In this document: positions 28,933-43,900 of the stretch, piece by piece | Layout of the letters: every line of letters starts with the position of its first letter | How positions within the stretch are numbered: the stretch's first letter is position 1 | DNA from: Phoronis australis | Taxonomy: Eukaryota; Phoronida; Phoronidae | Direction of reading: 5' to 3' | NCBI GenBank assembly: GCA_002633005.1 | Contig: NMRA01000010.1 | Location: 1,111,252-1,175,251 of the forward strand | Length of the DNA: 64,000 bases | Made by a program: the position numbers and the translations under genes | The notes under the pieces: generated by a model | Database searches by the model: none | The model's input: only the letters and a program-made list of their open reading frames with translations | Told to the model about the DNA's origin: nothing

Positions 28933-31900
28933 CTGAAATTAAAATCAAACATAGGTTAGAAAAGCTATTTTATAACGAGGCAACATAACACAATGCGCCT
29001 TGTGGCAAGATAGCAATAGTCGAGACTAGTTGGTGGACAGTGTTTGGTGTTCTTGAGTGACAATTTAACGCAGTGGGATTTCCAGTGTCTTCATAAATTC
29101 TTTGCAACCATCATGGCACATAATCAACACTGTCAGTTCCGTGTTTTGTCCCTTGCAGCTAAGACCTTTTCAATCACCACAATTCGAAGTTGGTAACAGT
29201 ATATAAAATTTCTCCCTGTGCTTTTGTGAAACACTTATCATGTGAAATGATCAGCCATTTGGAACATCTCTCAACTTGAATGATTAGAATTGTATCTACA
29301 TGTATCGAAATTGTGTTACACTTTACCATTGACATTTCCAAGGTCTGCCTGCTGTCTGTGAACCATACTTGTATTATCCGACGATTTAGAAACCTATAAA
29401 GGAGATACAATCACAACACGTTAATCATAAATCTGACACGGGCCTTGATACGCCCTATTGGCAAGGCTGTGTAATAAGCCAGGGATCAATTTAACATTTC
29501 ACAATACATTATAAAACTGTAGACTAGAAGTTCATTGACTGATGCAATGAGACGATTCATTGCTGTTGAGCTGACTTATTCCAGTGTGATGTCTGTGACT
29601 TTGGCTTGATCTAATAAGAATTTTATAAACACATACAAGTCAGGATATCCAACAACGTAATGATGTGAACCTGAGTAATTGTCAACTGGTAAAATCATCG
29701 ACAACCTAAAAACCTTAAAAAGCAAAATAATCATCGTTTTTGTAGCCATAGTATAAGCTTCTCACTGAACAGTCATTATCCATATAAACATGCTAATAAC
29801 GATCAACTGGAATTACCCGTCGGTGTTTATCATGAAAATCTCTCCGGCGTCTCTCAATCCACTGACGTTCTTTCTCAGCTAACTGTTGAGCAGTTGCTCG
29901 CTTCTAAAACAAACAACATCCGACATATTGTATTCGTATAATACAACAGAGTACTATGAGATAAAATGATGTTTCAGAAACAAGATGGCCAACCATATCG
30001 TCAAGTCCGTGTGACCTTGACTTAACTGTAAAATTTAGATCAACTATGAGAAGTCCGCACCAAAACATATAATGCAAGCATGATAAAACTTATGTCAGAT
30101 TGTTGTCGTTAGACAATTTGCTTTTAGATGCACCAGAGCAAGAACGCTTATGGTTTTGTTAATGTTGTATTGTTCAATCATCTACAACTTAATAATGGGA
30201 AACTTAAAGGCAATCATGGAATGTTCAAGCTAAATTTATATTTACGAGGACAGTCTTCTAATTAGTACTACTTTGCATAATTTGTACAGCTAAATTATGT
30301 CATAAAATGTGAGGACTGTATGTCCTGCAACATACTGTCACGACCAAGAACACTAAAGCAAACATGACACCCAAAGTAACTACCAAGTCTGATGTAAACA
30401 ACAGGGATGTGCAAACCTGATGTCTTTGGTGATTGCTGAAATGACTGGCAACCTGGGCATACTTTGTAATGAACGGAGGAGGGCAAACAAAAATTGAAAT
30501 GAGATTTAATCAGGGAAAGGCTTTTTACATGTGCCCTTCATGGCTATACGCCAGTGCTTAAAGCTTTTGGTAAACTGAAAGTGATGGCTGCATTTGCAGT
30601 AGTTATATGTTTGTCTATAACTTTCCTAATCACATTGCATGCTACTTTCTTTCCACACGTAACTTTATAAGATTTTACTTGATGCTAATATGATGGTAAC
30701 TTACATTATAGTAGTTGGTGTCATGTTGTCTCACATTGGTGTAACGTTGTGCAATGTTTTCTTATCTTACTTTACAGTGACGTTGCAGTATATCACATCA
30801 ACGTGACATAGCCTCACGTTAGTGTGACGATGTTTTACATTGGTGTGATGTTGCCTTACATTAGTGTAATGGTGCGAGATATTGATAAATCCAAATCCAC
30901 AATATACTCGACTCACTGAATGTGCCCGCAGAAGTTTCACACCAATATTACTTGCCTTTAATGCTTCGAGAGCCAACTGCCCATTTACTTGACCGATTTT
31001 ATCCAAGTCGGTTTTGACAGGTGACTCTTCTTTGGCGACGGGAGACCCATCTTTGGCAACAGGCGAATCTTCTTTGGTGATAGGTTTGACTGGGTCTTCT
31101 TTTACACTGTCTGTGTCTGCTTCACCTTTCATAAACAGCTCATAAGGAAGGAGTAGTCTGAATATGGAAATGAGAGTTTGCATCAACCATAACAGTGTGA
31201 AATTCACTCAGTGACCAACACACTTTGACTGAGGGTAGAAACAACTGAATCAAAGCCAATAAGTGTTTACCACAGACTTACGTTAAATTTGTTTGTTCAT
31301 ATTCACATTAGGTGAAATGATCTATTCCAAAAAAAAACAAATACTATAGACCCTGTCTGCATCTGAAGCTACTTCCAAGAGAAACCACACCCCAGCTTGC
31401 ACAGAGTATCCCATGTGATGGTAATCCTCAAAACAAGGCGATCACAAGAAATTTAACAGAAACACCACAATATCCATAGTACGAAATGTATACACTATAA
31501 AAACATCTTACATTTTCAATGGCCATCATCATCGCAGAAAAACTGAGAAAATCAGCCAGAGTACTAAAAGTCTTACAACTGCAGCCAGAAACTCATGAAC
31601 ATGCCCGCTAAGTAATCGTGGTGATTTTAACGTTTTTCCTTTCCAACATGTCACCGTGATTAAATCAAATCATCCCATTTCCCATTAAATGTTATATGTA
31701 GCAGCATTGTAGACACTATACAGATGCGGGGTATTAATGCATATACCACCGTTTGAATGTTTTTCTTTTGAACAACGTTACCAAATAGATCACTGTACAG
31801 CCCTCATTTATAAATAATTTTCTACAGGTGATTTGAATTTTAGAATAGTCCTTGATAAATGCACCAAGTTAATCAAGAACTGGAAATAATTTCCATATAC

Positions 31901-34900
31901 GTAGATTACCTATCCGGTGATCTTATCGTAGTCCAATCCTGGGCTATGTTGTGTAGACACAAAACACTCCCTAGTGTGATCACGTGCTTCACTTGTTCGA
32001 TAGACTTTGCAAGATCTCGCTTTTCTCGGAATAAAGCTGAGTCCACAGAATGCATCCGTAATGTTTTTTGTTATCAAACTTACTGTTTAGGGTGGATCAC
32101 GATCACTTAATATAACATCCGTATATCCATTGTCATTTTTGGTTTGCTTGTTTTCTGGTGCCTTGAAGACTGTTTGCCGACCTCACTATATGTTGCACAC
32201 CTCCCTGGTTTAAGCTCACACTCAAACTATTATATCTTGAATAACATCTCAAGTTGGTGAATTTCAGCTTAGTACTCAAAACTGTTTTGACTTGGTATTG
32301 AAGTAAATTTCAAATTAACTGAATATTTTTTTAACTTAGAGAACTGTAACTTTTGTACAGTTTGTTTTTAAATACTCAAAATGACACATTACCTTTCGTA
32401 ATGGCGTCTTGTACAAGTGGCCGCGCCTGTGTTCGTCGGGTTACCACCCAATTTGTCGTACAGATGCTTCCATAGACGACGTTCAGTGATCTAAGATTGG
32501 AGGAAAAGTGAAAAAAATGTTCCATGAAATATCAAAAATGTACAACAGTCAAAGCTGCAGCACCATAGCTGGTAATTATCTCAATCTGACAGCACAACAG
32601 TGACGTGGTTGACAAATGCTGTAAACATCATGATCAAAAAGAAATAATTTATTGAAGTTTCAGGTATCCCAGCCTTGAGCAATACAAGTCAGGTAAAGCA
32701 TGCATCTAGTTTGTGACACCTTAGTAATTAAAATCCCTTACCTTGAACAAACTAATATGACAAGTGTTTTAACCAAACAGGGTCACAGAACGGGCTCTAG
32801 TACACTTTATTGATTAGTTATCTCCATCACTCACCTTTTTATAACCTCCCAATTTCTGGGCATACGTATAGAAGAAGTACAGGTCAACTGCAATGAATCA
32901 ACAGCATTGTTATCATCTAACAATTTTAATAATTGAATTCAATGTTGAGGAAATATTTAAATTCAATCCTACCAAAACGTGAATAATAGAAAAGTTTTGC
33001 AAAGCGACGTGAATGTGAATTATCATGCACTTATGATACCGCGTCATACATGCCATTGTATTGGAGTTTTTTACGTGAATACAGAGATTCACGTCGCCTT
33101 AAACGCGAAACCTGTGGTCCCTTTTTAATTCTTATTTCGATTGGTAAGACATCGTAATGATTTTTATTTTGATAAGGTTCTCAAATCTTTCTTCTTTGCT
33201 TCAGTATAAAATGGGCATGATTCTTTTGTCTATAAATGTACTTAAAGTTTATTCGCAAGAAAGCACCTTTTCCAAAATCCTTATTCTGCCGGGGGTCGCT
33301 GGATATCATCGAGTTAGAATGGATTTTTAACGCATATAATTTTGTGTTGCTAATTTTTTCACAATGCTTAATTTACATGCATCTATTTGTTTTAAACTGT
33401 AAATAAATTTTGCATTCCAAGAGTTGACCATTTATTGCAGGAGTTCGTAGAAATGACTTTTTTCACGTAAAAGAAGTTGCATTGGCAGAGTGACTTTTTA
33501 AGTTTTTTGTATTCTAGCTGACATGTACATACAACTGGACACTCTGAGCTCAGTTATTCAGCTCACATTTATTTTCCCATTCACGTAAACATTTAGCTGC
33601 TGTGAAACCCTTTTTTGTTACTGTAACATGAATCGGCATGCGTAATCAAGTATGCATGATAATTCACCTTCACATCACTTTGTGAAACCTGTCTAATACA
33701 TCACAACTGGTTCATATTTACCTTTAGCGGACTGACATGTGTTTTGGTACCACTTATCATAACACTCATCTCTGTTACCTAATCCACAAACAAAAGAAGC
33801 TGGCCATAAATGTCCATTTGCTATGGGAAGCGCCAATTGTAATCCCAACCAGAAACGAGCATTCGTAAGCTGTGTTCAGAACAACCAAACCTGATTATAA
33901 CATTTTCTGTAACAACTGTCAGGTAATGGTAACTGTTCACACCAACAGTTAAAATTTTTGTAACTCTAGTTCCTGGTTACAGTAGCTGGTCTTCAGTGCT
34001 AATACTGTTTTACGATTCACTGCAGTTAGTGCCTCAGTGCATCATGGTTTCCAATGGGATTTGGCAGCAGCGCCACCTTCTGAGTAATAACATTTGTAAC
34101 CGCTGTGTTCACACTGAGTTACAATAGTGACAACCTCTCGCTAAGCCATGTTAGCGTAAGGTTATAATGCACTACAAATGCAACTTTTAGACATGGTTTT
34201 AAAGTATTCAGACTGAGACCTATATAACCTTTAAATTGGTTTAAAAAGTTAACCAATTTGGTACGAACAGAGTACCGGTTAAGTCACAAAACTAATGTTT
34301 GATTTTGACCACATATCATGAAATTTGTCTGAAATTGTTCCTTAGTCAAACTACAGCTGTTTTCAGGGCTTGGAAAGGGCAGTTCTTTGTTGATTGAGTC
34401 CAGACTAGCTTCTCATGGTTGGCCATATTATGTGCCAAGCAAGGTCTAGAGGCAAAAACGAATTCAGTTTTCTTTGCCTAGAAACCCCTTTTCATCTGAG
34501 CTGACAACCAAGTTGAAACATTAGCCTTATAGGAACAAAGGAATTAAATCAAAGGTTACGGTAACTCTCCACTTATTTTGCACAAAATTAATTTAACAAA
34601 ATTTTCCACAAAGTTGGGTTGTACCAAATACATGGAATAACTATACAGATTTTGTTGTTGACAAGTATGCGACTTTGTCAGAGTAACCAAGCATCGCCAG
34701 CGACCCAGGTATGAATTCAACGAAATGCCAATGAAATGCAATTAATAGTAATTTTGGTTACTGTTAATTGTATCACGTTGGCTGCAAAGTAACTTAAAAG
34801 TTACTTTATGCTGTTCCAGTGTACTTTACCCCATAACTGTTGAAACACTTATCACACGTATCACCCTTAGTGACAAGGCACTCATCCAAGTCACCCCTAT

Positions 34901-37900
34901 TAACTGGTGACCACAACAGCATGAGTTGCCCCATATGGATAATTTAAGCAATGATACAAAGTTCAGACCTTATCAACACAGTTCAAGAGGTGAGATTTAC
35001 CAGAATTAATGACAGGTCTTTCCATTGATATTTTCTTGAGTTCAAAACTGCCTGTTTGCTAATAAGGTAAGCCAAGAAATTCGCACCAAGTATCTTCGTG
35101 TAACTGACAAAATATTATGATTACAAATAACTTTGGGTGTGCGAAATGAGGCAAGTGTGCTAAATAGGAGGAGAGTTGCCGTAGTTTTTGAATGTGGGTC
35201 AATATCCACTTTAAGATAAAATACACATCAAATAGAACTCACTTTTACGTAATGAACGGAATGATAATTCTATGAAAAGGTGCAAAAACAATAAAAAAGT
35301 AGACAAAAATAATGGATGTCAAGTGACAAAACAACTCCGACAATGACTTGATTAATTAAACAATGAAGGTTAAAATGGCGTAGGGAACATCTCAGGTGAT
35401 TGAACCAAACCTGAGAACATTACAACCCACAAATGCAGTGTATGTAATAGAGAATGGGATAACTAATGCTTGGCAAATAAGAGGCCACTTCTGAAGTAAA
35501 AAAAGAATAGAAATGTGTACATGAGAAAACAAGGGGTGCTACATCGGATTCTTTAATAACACACACAAACACACGCACACGAAGCCACACTAGCACAAAC
35601 ACATGACTGATTCCACAGTGTGCGTCAAAATCCTCAGTTAGTCAATTACTGATGAAAGAATGACGTTTCATTTCTAAAACTGCTATGCCAAAACAGTTGA
35701 TTTCATTACCACATTTGATTCATGCTTTCTGGGGGAGGGGTAAACCACAGATTTTTAGAAATTTTGCTTACTAGAAGGAAAGACATCTCTACGACAACTG
35801 CCCAAATGAAGCATAATTTTCATTACAACAAAAAAAATCAAATTCAATACAAAAAGATAAGCCGCTTCCTTTTCTAAAATTCCACCACAGTGACTAAAAT
35901 GGAAACATTTCAGTATTAAGCAGTTCTTAGAATGAAATAACAACAAAAAAGTAAAAATAACCATTTTGTCCCGATTCCTTTAAACACTGTTTTACGTGTC
36001 CATAAAGCATCAGGTTAGTGCAGGGAAATAACACAAAGATCCATTTTTACACGGCCAATTGGAAGTCCAATACCAAAGAGCCACATTTCACCGCACGTGT
36101 TGTCCCAGCAACCCGACACACCACAAACTTGTTAAGACCAAAGAAAATTAAAGCAACGCTCGACACGTCCCAGGTACTATCATGTTTTCAGACACACACA
36201 AACATACACAAGAAAAAGGATTTCTTATTGTGTGTGCAAGACAAAACAGTAATTAAAAGCAAAAGACAGGAGGTTAAGATGAAATAAGCAGACAAGCCAC
36301 CGCAAAAAAATCTACTTACTCTCTGTAAGGGAATATAAAAGAAAAACATCAATATGAGCTGTATTAGGATAAGTAGGCAGAAATGCTCTACACAACTGTA
36401 GCCCACTTACGGCTTCTCAATGCACAACACATTACTATGTTGATCGCAACATACTCCTTCAGGCAGAATGTTACTAGTCAAGCAATCAAAAGGGAAGCTT
36501 GAAAAAACCATTTTTACACAAAAATCTCAACTTGGTCTCATTTCATCTCGTCTGAACTAAGAAACTGAAGTAATGTAACTTGGGAAGTACTCCGACGGAA
36601 TAAAACGAACAGACAAAACAAAAAAAAACGACTGTGATTAAGCAATTGCACAAAAACACAACTGTCACTTACCAGCACAGCATCCATACACAAACACTGC
36701 AAATTATATTCAACCATGTCACGTGTGACTAGATTTCCTTTTACTTTCAACAGGACTTACTTTAGTAAAAATATATACAAACTGTACTCACGGCAAAAAA
36801 TCAAAGAAACCACTTGGAACCTTTTGATATCGATCTGTCATCTCGTTCACTCTGAGGATGTCCACAAGGTGTCATTGGGACCAGGGTTGGAGCGTCTGCT
36901 CATTAGAATATGGTTATAGATTCTGGAAAGGTGGTACCTCCCACTGCCTCTATTCAAGCTGGGAGTGAAGGAATCTAATCATATCGCAATGCACAGTTCC
37001 AGCTTGAATAAAGATGATGGGAGGAACAACTTCTCAGAATCTGCAACCACATTCTGTAAGAACAGACACTTCAACTCTGGTCCCACGAGACAGCTTGAGG
37101 ACATTCTCAGGGTGAACAAGATGGCGAATCGCTATTGAAAGGCTTTCAGCGATTGCTTTAAATTTTTGCTGTGAGTACGATTTTTATACATATACTGTCT
37201 CAAACACAGACGGTTGGCTTTCATCAAGGACTTACTTTGTTTGAAACCAAGGCACGGGATTCGTCCAATGGGCGTATTGCGTTCTTTCATGAACTTATGT
37301 AAGGCTTGGAAAAACTCTTTCTCATTTGAACTTGCATCTTCCTGGTGTTTCATCTTATCTCTGAACCGAATTCCCTTCTGGCGAGACTAAAACATTTAAA
37401 GCATAACAGCATTTAAAACCATCAAATGAAAAATGGTCAAAGTCTCATCAAATATCAAAGTCTCACCAACTCAAAACGCAATGTGTCAGAGAAACAAAAT
37501 TTTATTTTTCATTATTTTCAAAGATTACAGATAAAACAATTTCAGTACACATCACTGCGTCTGACAGGACAATGTTTTGAAACAGCAGGCACACACAAGA
37601 ATGTCAGTAGCTTTTGAAAAACGAAAAAATGGCATTTAAATGTCATTTTCACTTTTCAAAATTTTAACTTTGAAACACCCAAGTACAGCCTCAGTTTATA
37701 CAGCCATTTCCTTAAGGTAACGATGTTTCATGAACACTCGTATTCGCATAATTTCAGCTCCTGAATTTGCATAACAGTTTTGACTAGCAAACAGCAGTCT
37801 AAATTCTTGTAATCTGGCACACTGATGACCTAAGTCAGCATTTACACACATAGAGTCCGACATAAATGTACCGTCCTCAGCAATAACGGAAATAAGTTGC

Positions 37901-40900
37901 GCGGGCTAGCACCATTTCTTTTTATAAATTTGTGCTTAGCTCAATGCCTATTCCCAGGGGTGTGTTTCGTGAAAAGTTACCTGAAGACTTAAGACTTACA
38001 GTCCCACTTCATAATTGCCAAATAAATGTTTAGACATGTAATTTTTGGATCATCACATCCTGGAAATGATTTGAACAATTTTTTCAATAGTTAACAATGG
38101 TGGGTATATTCCCAGATAGTTTATTTTCTTGCTAAATTCAATTTAAAATATTTTTCAGAAAAAGTTATGAGGATCGCAAGACCAAGTTTCTGTCTAAAGT
38201 CTTAAAGTCACTTTAAATGAAACATGTCCCAGATACGTGAGTTTCTAAATGCCACGAACGATAACTTGGGGATGAAGACGAAATAAACATTACCCCAGAT
38301 AAAAACTGAGTTTTCCACAAAGAAGCAGCCTTCAATAGGACCACTTGCAGAGGATTAGTGCATGGCAGTCACACTGATAATTTTATGCATTGTTTGACCT
38401 AATTGTTTGTTACTGAATAATTTTTTCCATTCAAGTGATACTCAGGTCACTGTAGTGATCATTCTTGACTGTGACTTGGTGAATACAAGCGAGATTTGTC
38501 AAAATGAGCAAGTGCGCTGGCATGACTAATTTAATTACAGCACATGCATTCACATCAGGATCTGCATGACTAGGGACATTCATGTCCAAGGGCATATAGG
38601 GAAACTCAAGGGTCAACGTGTGCTATGGTATCCCAAAACATTTTGATATTGTGTTTGTTTGTAGTCGAAGGGAAACATTGGTGTAAATCACAAAAATATA
38701 TGGTAGCACCTTATTTACGAAGTGTATATCATAAAACAGAACATTTGGATGGTGTGGAAGGACAAAAAGCAGGACAAAAGCGAAACAGTTGACATGATTA
38801 TGCAATTTTTGTAATTTGTAAGGATAATACCCTTCTATGTTATATTACGATTCTGTGCATCAAACCCCACCTAGATGAGACTGTGTGAGCACATAACGTT
38901 GATATGTACCACTTTTTTAGCTGTTTTTAACCCAAGAATCCAGATGGTTACCAAGCAACGCTGTGAAGGTGCCCGCTTTGTTATCTCCCATGTCACACTG
39001 TGTGTGATGCAATATGAAATAGTGCTTTGCGGAATGTTTATTCAGCTATTTTAAACTTTGTTGAAAACACAACTAAACTTTTCGTTTGAAAGTTTGGTAC
39101 CGAGTCGTTTGTAGTTTCGAAGCAATCTCCTTTCTTTATGTGTGCAGCTCCTCTTTTAAGAGTACAAACATACAGTTTTCTATATATTTTGGTGACAGCA
39201 GTGTTCAGAAATTTATTTCTAAGTTAAAAAAACTGTGGTTAATTATTCGCGTCTGAGCAGTAAATGTCCATCTGATTCTAAGATTTGTTATCTCGCACGC
39301 TGATCAATCAAGGAATCAATATGTATAGTAAACTACCTTGGCACGTACAGAAAAGTGAAAAGTGCGATGCAAAGTCAGCCAGCTAAACGTGTCTTCACTG
39401 AATGACAATTGAAATGTAAAATAGGTTTCTTTATAAACAGACAAGGGGTAATGTACTTAAAGTGGTAATTCCACAGTATTTGTCCCGTCCATTACAGACA
39501 AAACTTATGCAGAATTCATTTCCACAAAACTCTACTGAGAAAGAGTCTGGGTCATAACTTCACCATAAGTCGATAAATAAAAATTGCAGAGTACATTAGA
39601 TTAACTAATTAAGTAGATACTCCATTACTCAATAATTTTTCTTGTAACGGAGGGGATAAATTCCGTGGAATATGCTCAGATGTGAATGTCTTCCAACAAT
39701 CATGTCTAGCCTCAGTTTGGACACGGACATTATAGTGGCAGAAAATGTTCACATACAGGTAGGTACACAATCTTCTGTTTGCCTATATGAAACATTCATC
39801 CACCAAGGCGGAATAGTGACTTAACACTTGAAATAGTTTCTATCATCTGACAACATAGTGAAGACCATGATTTTTAAAGCACAACACAACTCACCCCACC
39901 AACCTTTCCTTCTGACTTGATCTTCGTATGAGTCGGCCAAACTTTGGGAATGTCTGTTATCGACCCATTACTGGAGTCACCCTCACTGTAACTGTCTTTA
40001 CGCACCTTTTTCTTTCGCGGTCGCCCTTTCAGATTGGGTGCTAAAAAATTTCGAAATTGTCCAGAAAACTTACATGAGATATCGGAAATGAAAAGGATTT
40101 CTTACCATCTTTACACGATCCTGTTTGCATAGTTCAACCACAAGCGAAGTTGATCATATGGAAGAGCCGGGCAGAGGCAAAGCAAAACGCCCTGAATGTT
40201 GTCTAGTAAATGCAAGCAAGAACAGTTTGACATTGGTACATAAAGCAGCTATAAACCTGTCTTGTGTCCAAAATAATTTCCAACTAAGATCCCTTACAGA
40301 AATTGGCTTGTCTAAAACTAAAGATGATATCTTGGCTTGGAATGAAACGACAGTTTGCATTGCTAAGAAGTCAGCTGATCACGCCAGGTCAATTTATACA
40401 CAGGTCTAGTCACCAGTAATAATGTACTGCCAGCATCAAGCCCAGAAACCATTTCTCATTGAAGTAAGCAAAAAATTGAGACCATTTTTAGCGGCAAGAC
40501 AGGTTGGTATATGGTCTGAATCAAAATTTTTTTTGACTTAAGAAGGGTTTATAGCAATCGTTACTTTTGGGATTAAAATGCCAAACTACTCAGAGATCTG
40601 CACTACACAGTAACTATATGCCTAAACAACCATAACCCAATAAAAGATAGTTAACGCCGGACAGATGTGATTAAGGTTGCCACAATTAAATAACCGATTG
40701 GTTAAATAACCGATCCGTTGCCAGTGATGGAAATAGGGTCCACGGGAACAATACATTTGAAGAACCTTGCAAAAAATTATTCAAGAAAAAATTAGATGGT
40801 TTTAGCAAAGATATTTTCTTGTTCTCATCAGTAACGATGGCACCTTACACCAAACAAACAGATGCAGTGTAAAAATTCCTCAATTTTCAAAGGTTAACTA

Positions 40901-43900
40901 CATTAATGCAAATGCTGAACATTTTACCCAAGTTTGGCTAAAGCTGCACCATACAAATCGTGCTATAAACCAAGTCAAAACTCTTAATGTTGTCGAAAAA
41001 ATTGGCATAATGAAACCCTCTTTGTGTTTTTGTATTGAAGAATTGATATGCTTACATTTTCCTCATTTCTATACAAAAAAAAAAACAGCGCAGAAATTCT
41101 CACCCAGATGATCGCAACGAAATTCGTGTTCTTCCAGCTCTTCACATTCAAAAGTATCACGGCAAAACACAATCCTTGTGTTTGGTGACTTCACGGTGAA
41201 CCCTCCCATGGCTTCCACAAATGCATTCTTCAGCCACTTGTCGGTGAGTCCTTCCACCCGCCGCAAGATTCCTCTCAAGCGACAGTACTGTGGATAGCTG
41301 ACGACCAGTACACTTGTAGCTGAAGTCACATATTGAAGACATATGGTAAAATCTCACCAATTTCGAAGAAAAAATAATTGTCAAAAATGCTTTTTTCTTT
41401 TTCAAGGGCATCCAACATTGTTGCGAATACCTACATTTTTCAAAATGTCTCACAGTAGCTATGGTACAAACATGAACACGGAACATGAACATACTATGGT
41501 ACAAAACATGAACCTGGCAAAGCATTTAATTTAGTGCTACACACCTTTCAAGGAAAATAATAAAATGAAATTTCACTTGTCGACCCTACTGTGTGAGTTT
41601 TGGTGAGATTGTAACTTATATAATTACTGCACACCGGAAATACATTCATAACAAAAGACTACCAATAGGGGGCATACCTAGCGTCTCACTACAGTGCTGT
41701 AAAAGAATGGGGAGAATCACAGTGCTTGAAGAACTCCTACACATGATAGATAAATGTATAAACTTTATTTAGTCAGTTTTTTTAAACTTTATTCATGCCC
41801 ACATTTAGCACAGTGTCAAAATCTTTTCAGGCACAATAGAGAATATTAAATAACAGTAACTTCAAATGTTTAATGCCAATATCAATATAGAACAAAATTA
41901 TTCATTTTTAGAGATTATTGTGCATTGAAGTTTGGTAAAATACAATATAATACACTGTGCACATAAAGTATTATACAGGACAAACCCCTACTCGTGCTTA
42001 TTGTAATTTACTTTTTCTTTTCGTGTGCTGAAATGCTAAGAGTTATTACTTTGCTGCCTTTTCCACCAACAAACACAGAGCCTGAGTCATGTGTTGAGTT
42101 ACAGCCACCAGAGGGCTACAACTGTGTTGTATCCCATTGCATCCCTGCACTGAACAACTTCCTAACGATGTACTAACACAGCTGTCGTTAAACAAAATAC
42201 CCACATTCACATGCTTCTATTTAATGAATATTGCCTGGAAATTGTTTTTATTAAAACAATTCTTTACTATTAATTCATACATAAGTCTTTTAAGTTACAC
42301 AACCTCTTTATAGCGAATTCTTAATGTAATGAATTACTAATATGATAGAACTTAGGAGATGTATGAAAAGGATATGCTGGTCATCTGATTTCAGCAGAAG
42401 ATTGGCCATTGTTCACTCCAGAAACCATACTTGACTCAGGCTCGAAATTTAGCCAATCACACCGCCTGATTTAAGCACAAATTTCTATTTTTGTAGCAAG
42501 CCATACAATTGGTCAATTTTTAGCAGAGTTTCGAATACAGACTAGATCCCAGGAACTGAAGAGGTCTTTATATCATGATGAGCAAGCCTGCTAACAATGT
42601 GAATAGCATGCCTCATGTAATTTGCAAATGCTTTCTCAGTAAGCATTTATTGAATTGTGAACACTGAATTGGGTGTAACATTAGAAATACCATATTTGCC
42701 TCAGCCTGTTTGAAAAACATGTCATAAAATTGCACGTCCATTCACACATTCATAATATGGTAGAGTCCTACAGTGATCAAATATCCAGGTTACCTTGATC
42801 TTTTCCACTCAGGTCTATATTTTCACTTTTTCCCCTCTTGTTATCTGAATCATACACAGCCTCTGTACCAGTGTTCCAGTGATAGTAGCAAGGCACAATC
42901 CACTTCCTCAGGTCGTCCAGTTTAAGGACAACTTTTTCTGATACAGCAATTACCTCGTCCTAAAAGAAAATGAAAGCTTAAGCAAAAAAACCCACTTTTT
43001 AAGAATCACAAGATAAAACGATGTACATCTGAGATTCTCTCAAGCGATGCCAAAGCCTAAATTCAACTTTCCACTTTTGCGAAGGTAGAATATATTACAT
43101 ATTGGATGACTGATCTAGTTTTCCAGAAGCTAGATCATATACTTTAGAGTTGTGCCAGACAAAGTAAAGACCAATTTATTGTGCCCCACATTGTCTCGAT
43201 TTACGACAACACTGTTACTCACAAAAACCTTCACTGGTATAAAAACGACTTATTTTAATGTAAAATCATAGCAAGGGCAACGACAGAGATACTAGAACAC
43301 GTGCCCCATATTGAGTAAAATTGTCACACTGGGTAAATGCCACAAAACAAAGTAGCGCCATGGTATCTTATATGGGGTTGTGTCAAGCATGAAATNATCA
43401 AATCTTTCTTGGGTTTTCCCAAATGTTACGTATATTGATATCACTATCCTATCATACGTGTAACATTTCAGATTTTCAATAACAATACTTGGCTCACCTG
43501 TACGTTCAGGCAAAGAAAAATCAATCATTTTTAAACCCCTCCCCACGGTACTCCCCTCTAGGAAAAATGGGAGCCTTACCTGAAATTAATTTTTGCTAAA
43601 CGTGACCCTATTGGTGATACATTCAAATATTTGGTAATTCTTCTAATTTATAATTTCATATATGCTATTTAATCTCATTGTTCTTAATTTTGATAAATTG
43701 ATCACATGTCCATTATTTTTCCAATAGTAAATACACGTCAGTTACAACTTTTAACAGTTTATAGTTATTCACATCTTCAAATAATTTGCACAGCACTTGC
43801 CTGTGGAATCAATAATTTGTAAAACTTTGTATTCTATTTCCACCTCTTAATATTCCAATAATGACAGTCACTTCCAATCCAGCAAACAAACATGCAAAAT

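Larger units (their letters stand above)
32888..37235 (-). other. ARID5 intron 6
   Basis: 4.3 kb intron inside the ARID-coding part. Contains a TIR-like element (32990-33695) and a fold-back element (36835-37127). The remainder shows no coding signal. Confidence 0.7.

Noticed and set aside
40125-40409. 94-codon plus-strand ORF in an ARID5 intron
   Set aside because: No conserved motif, no repeat copy, and a position beside an ARID5 exon on the other strand. Chance is likely.
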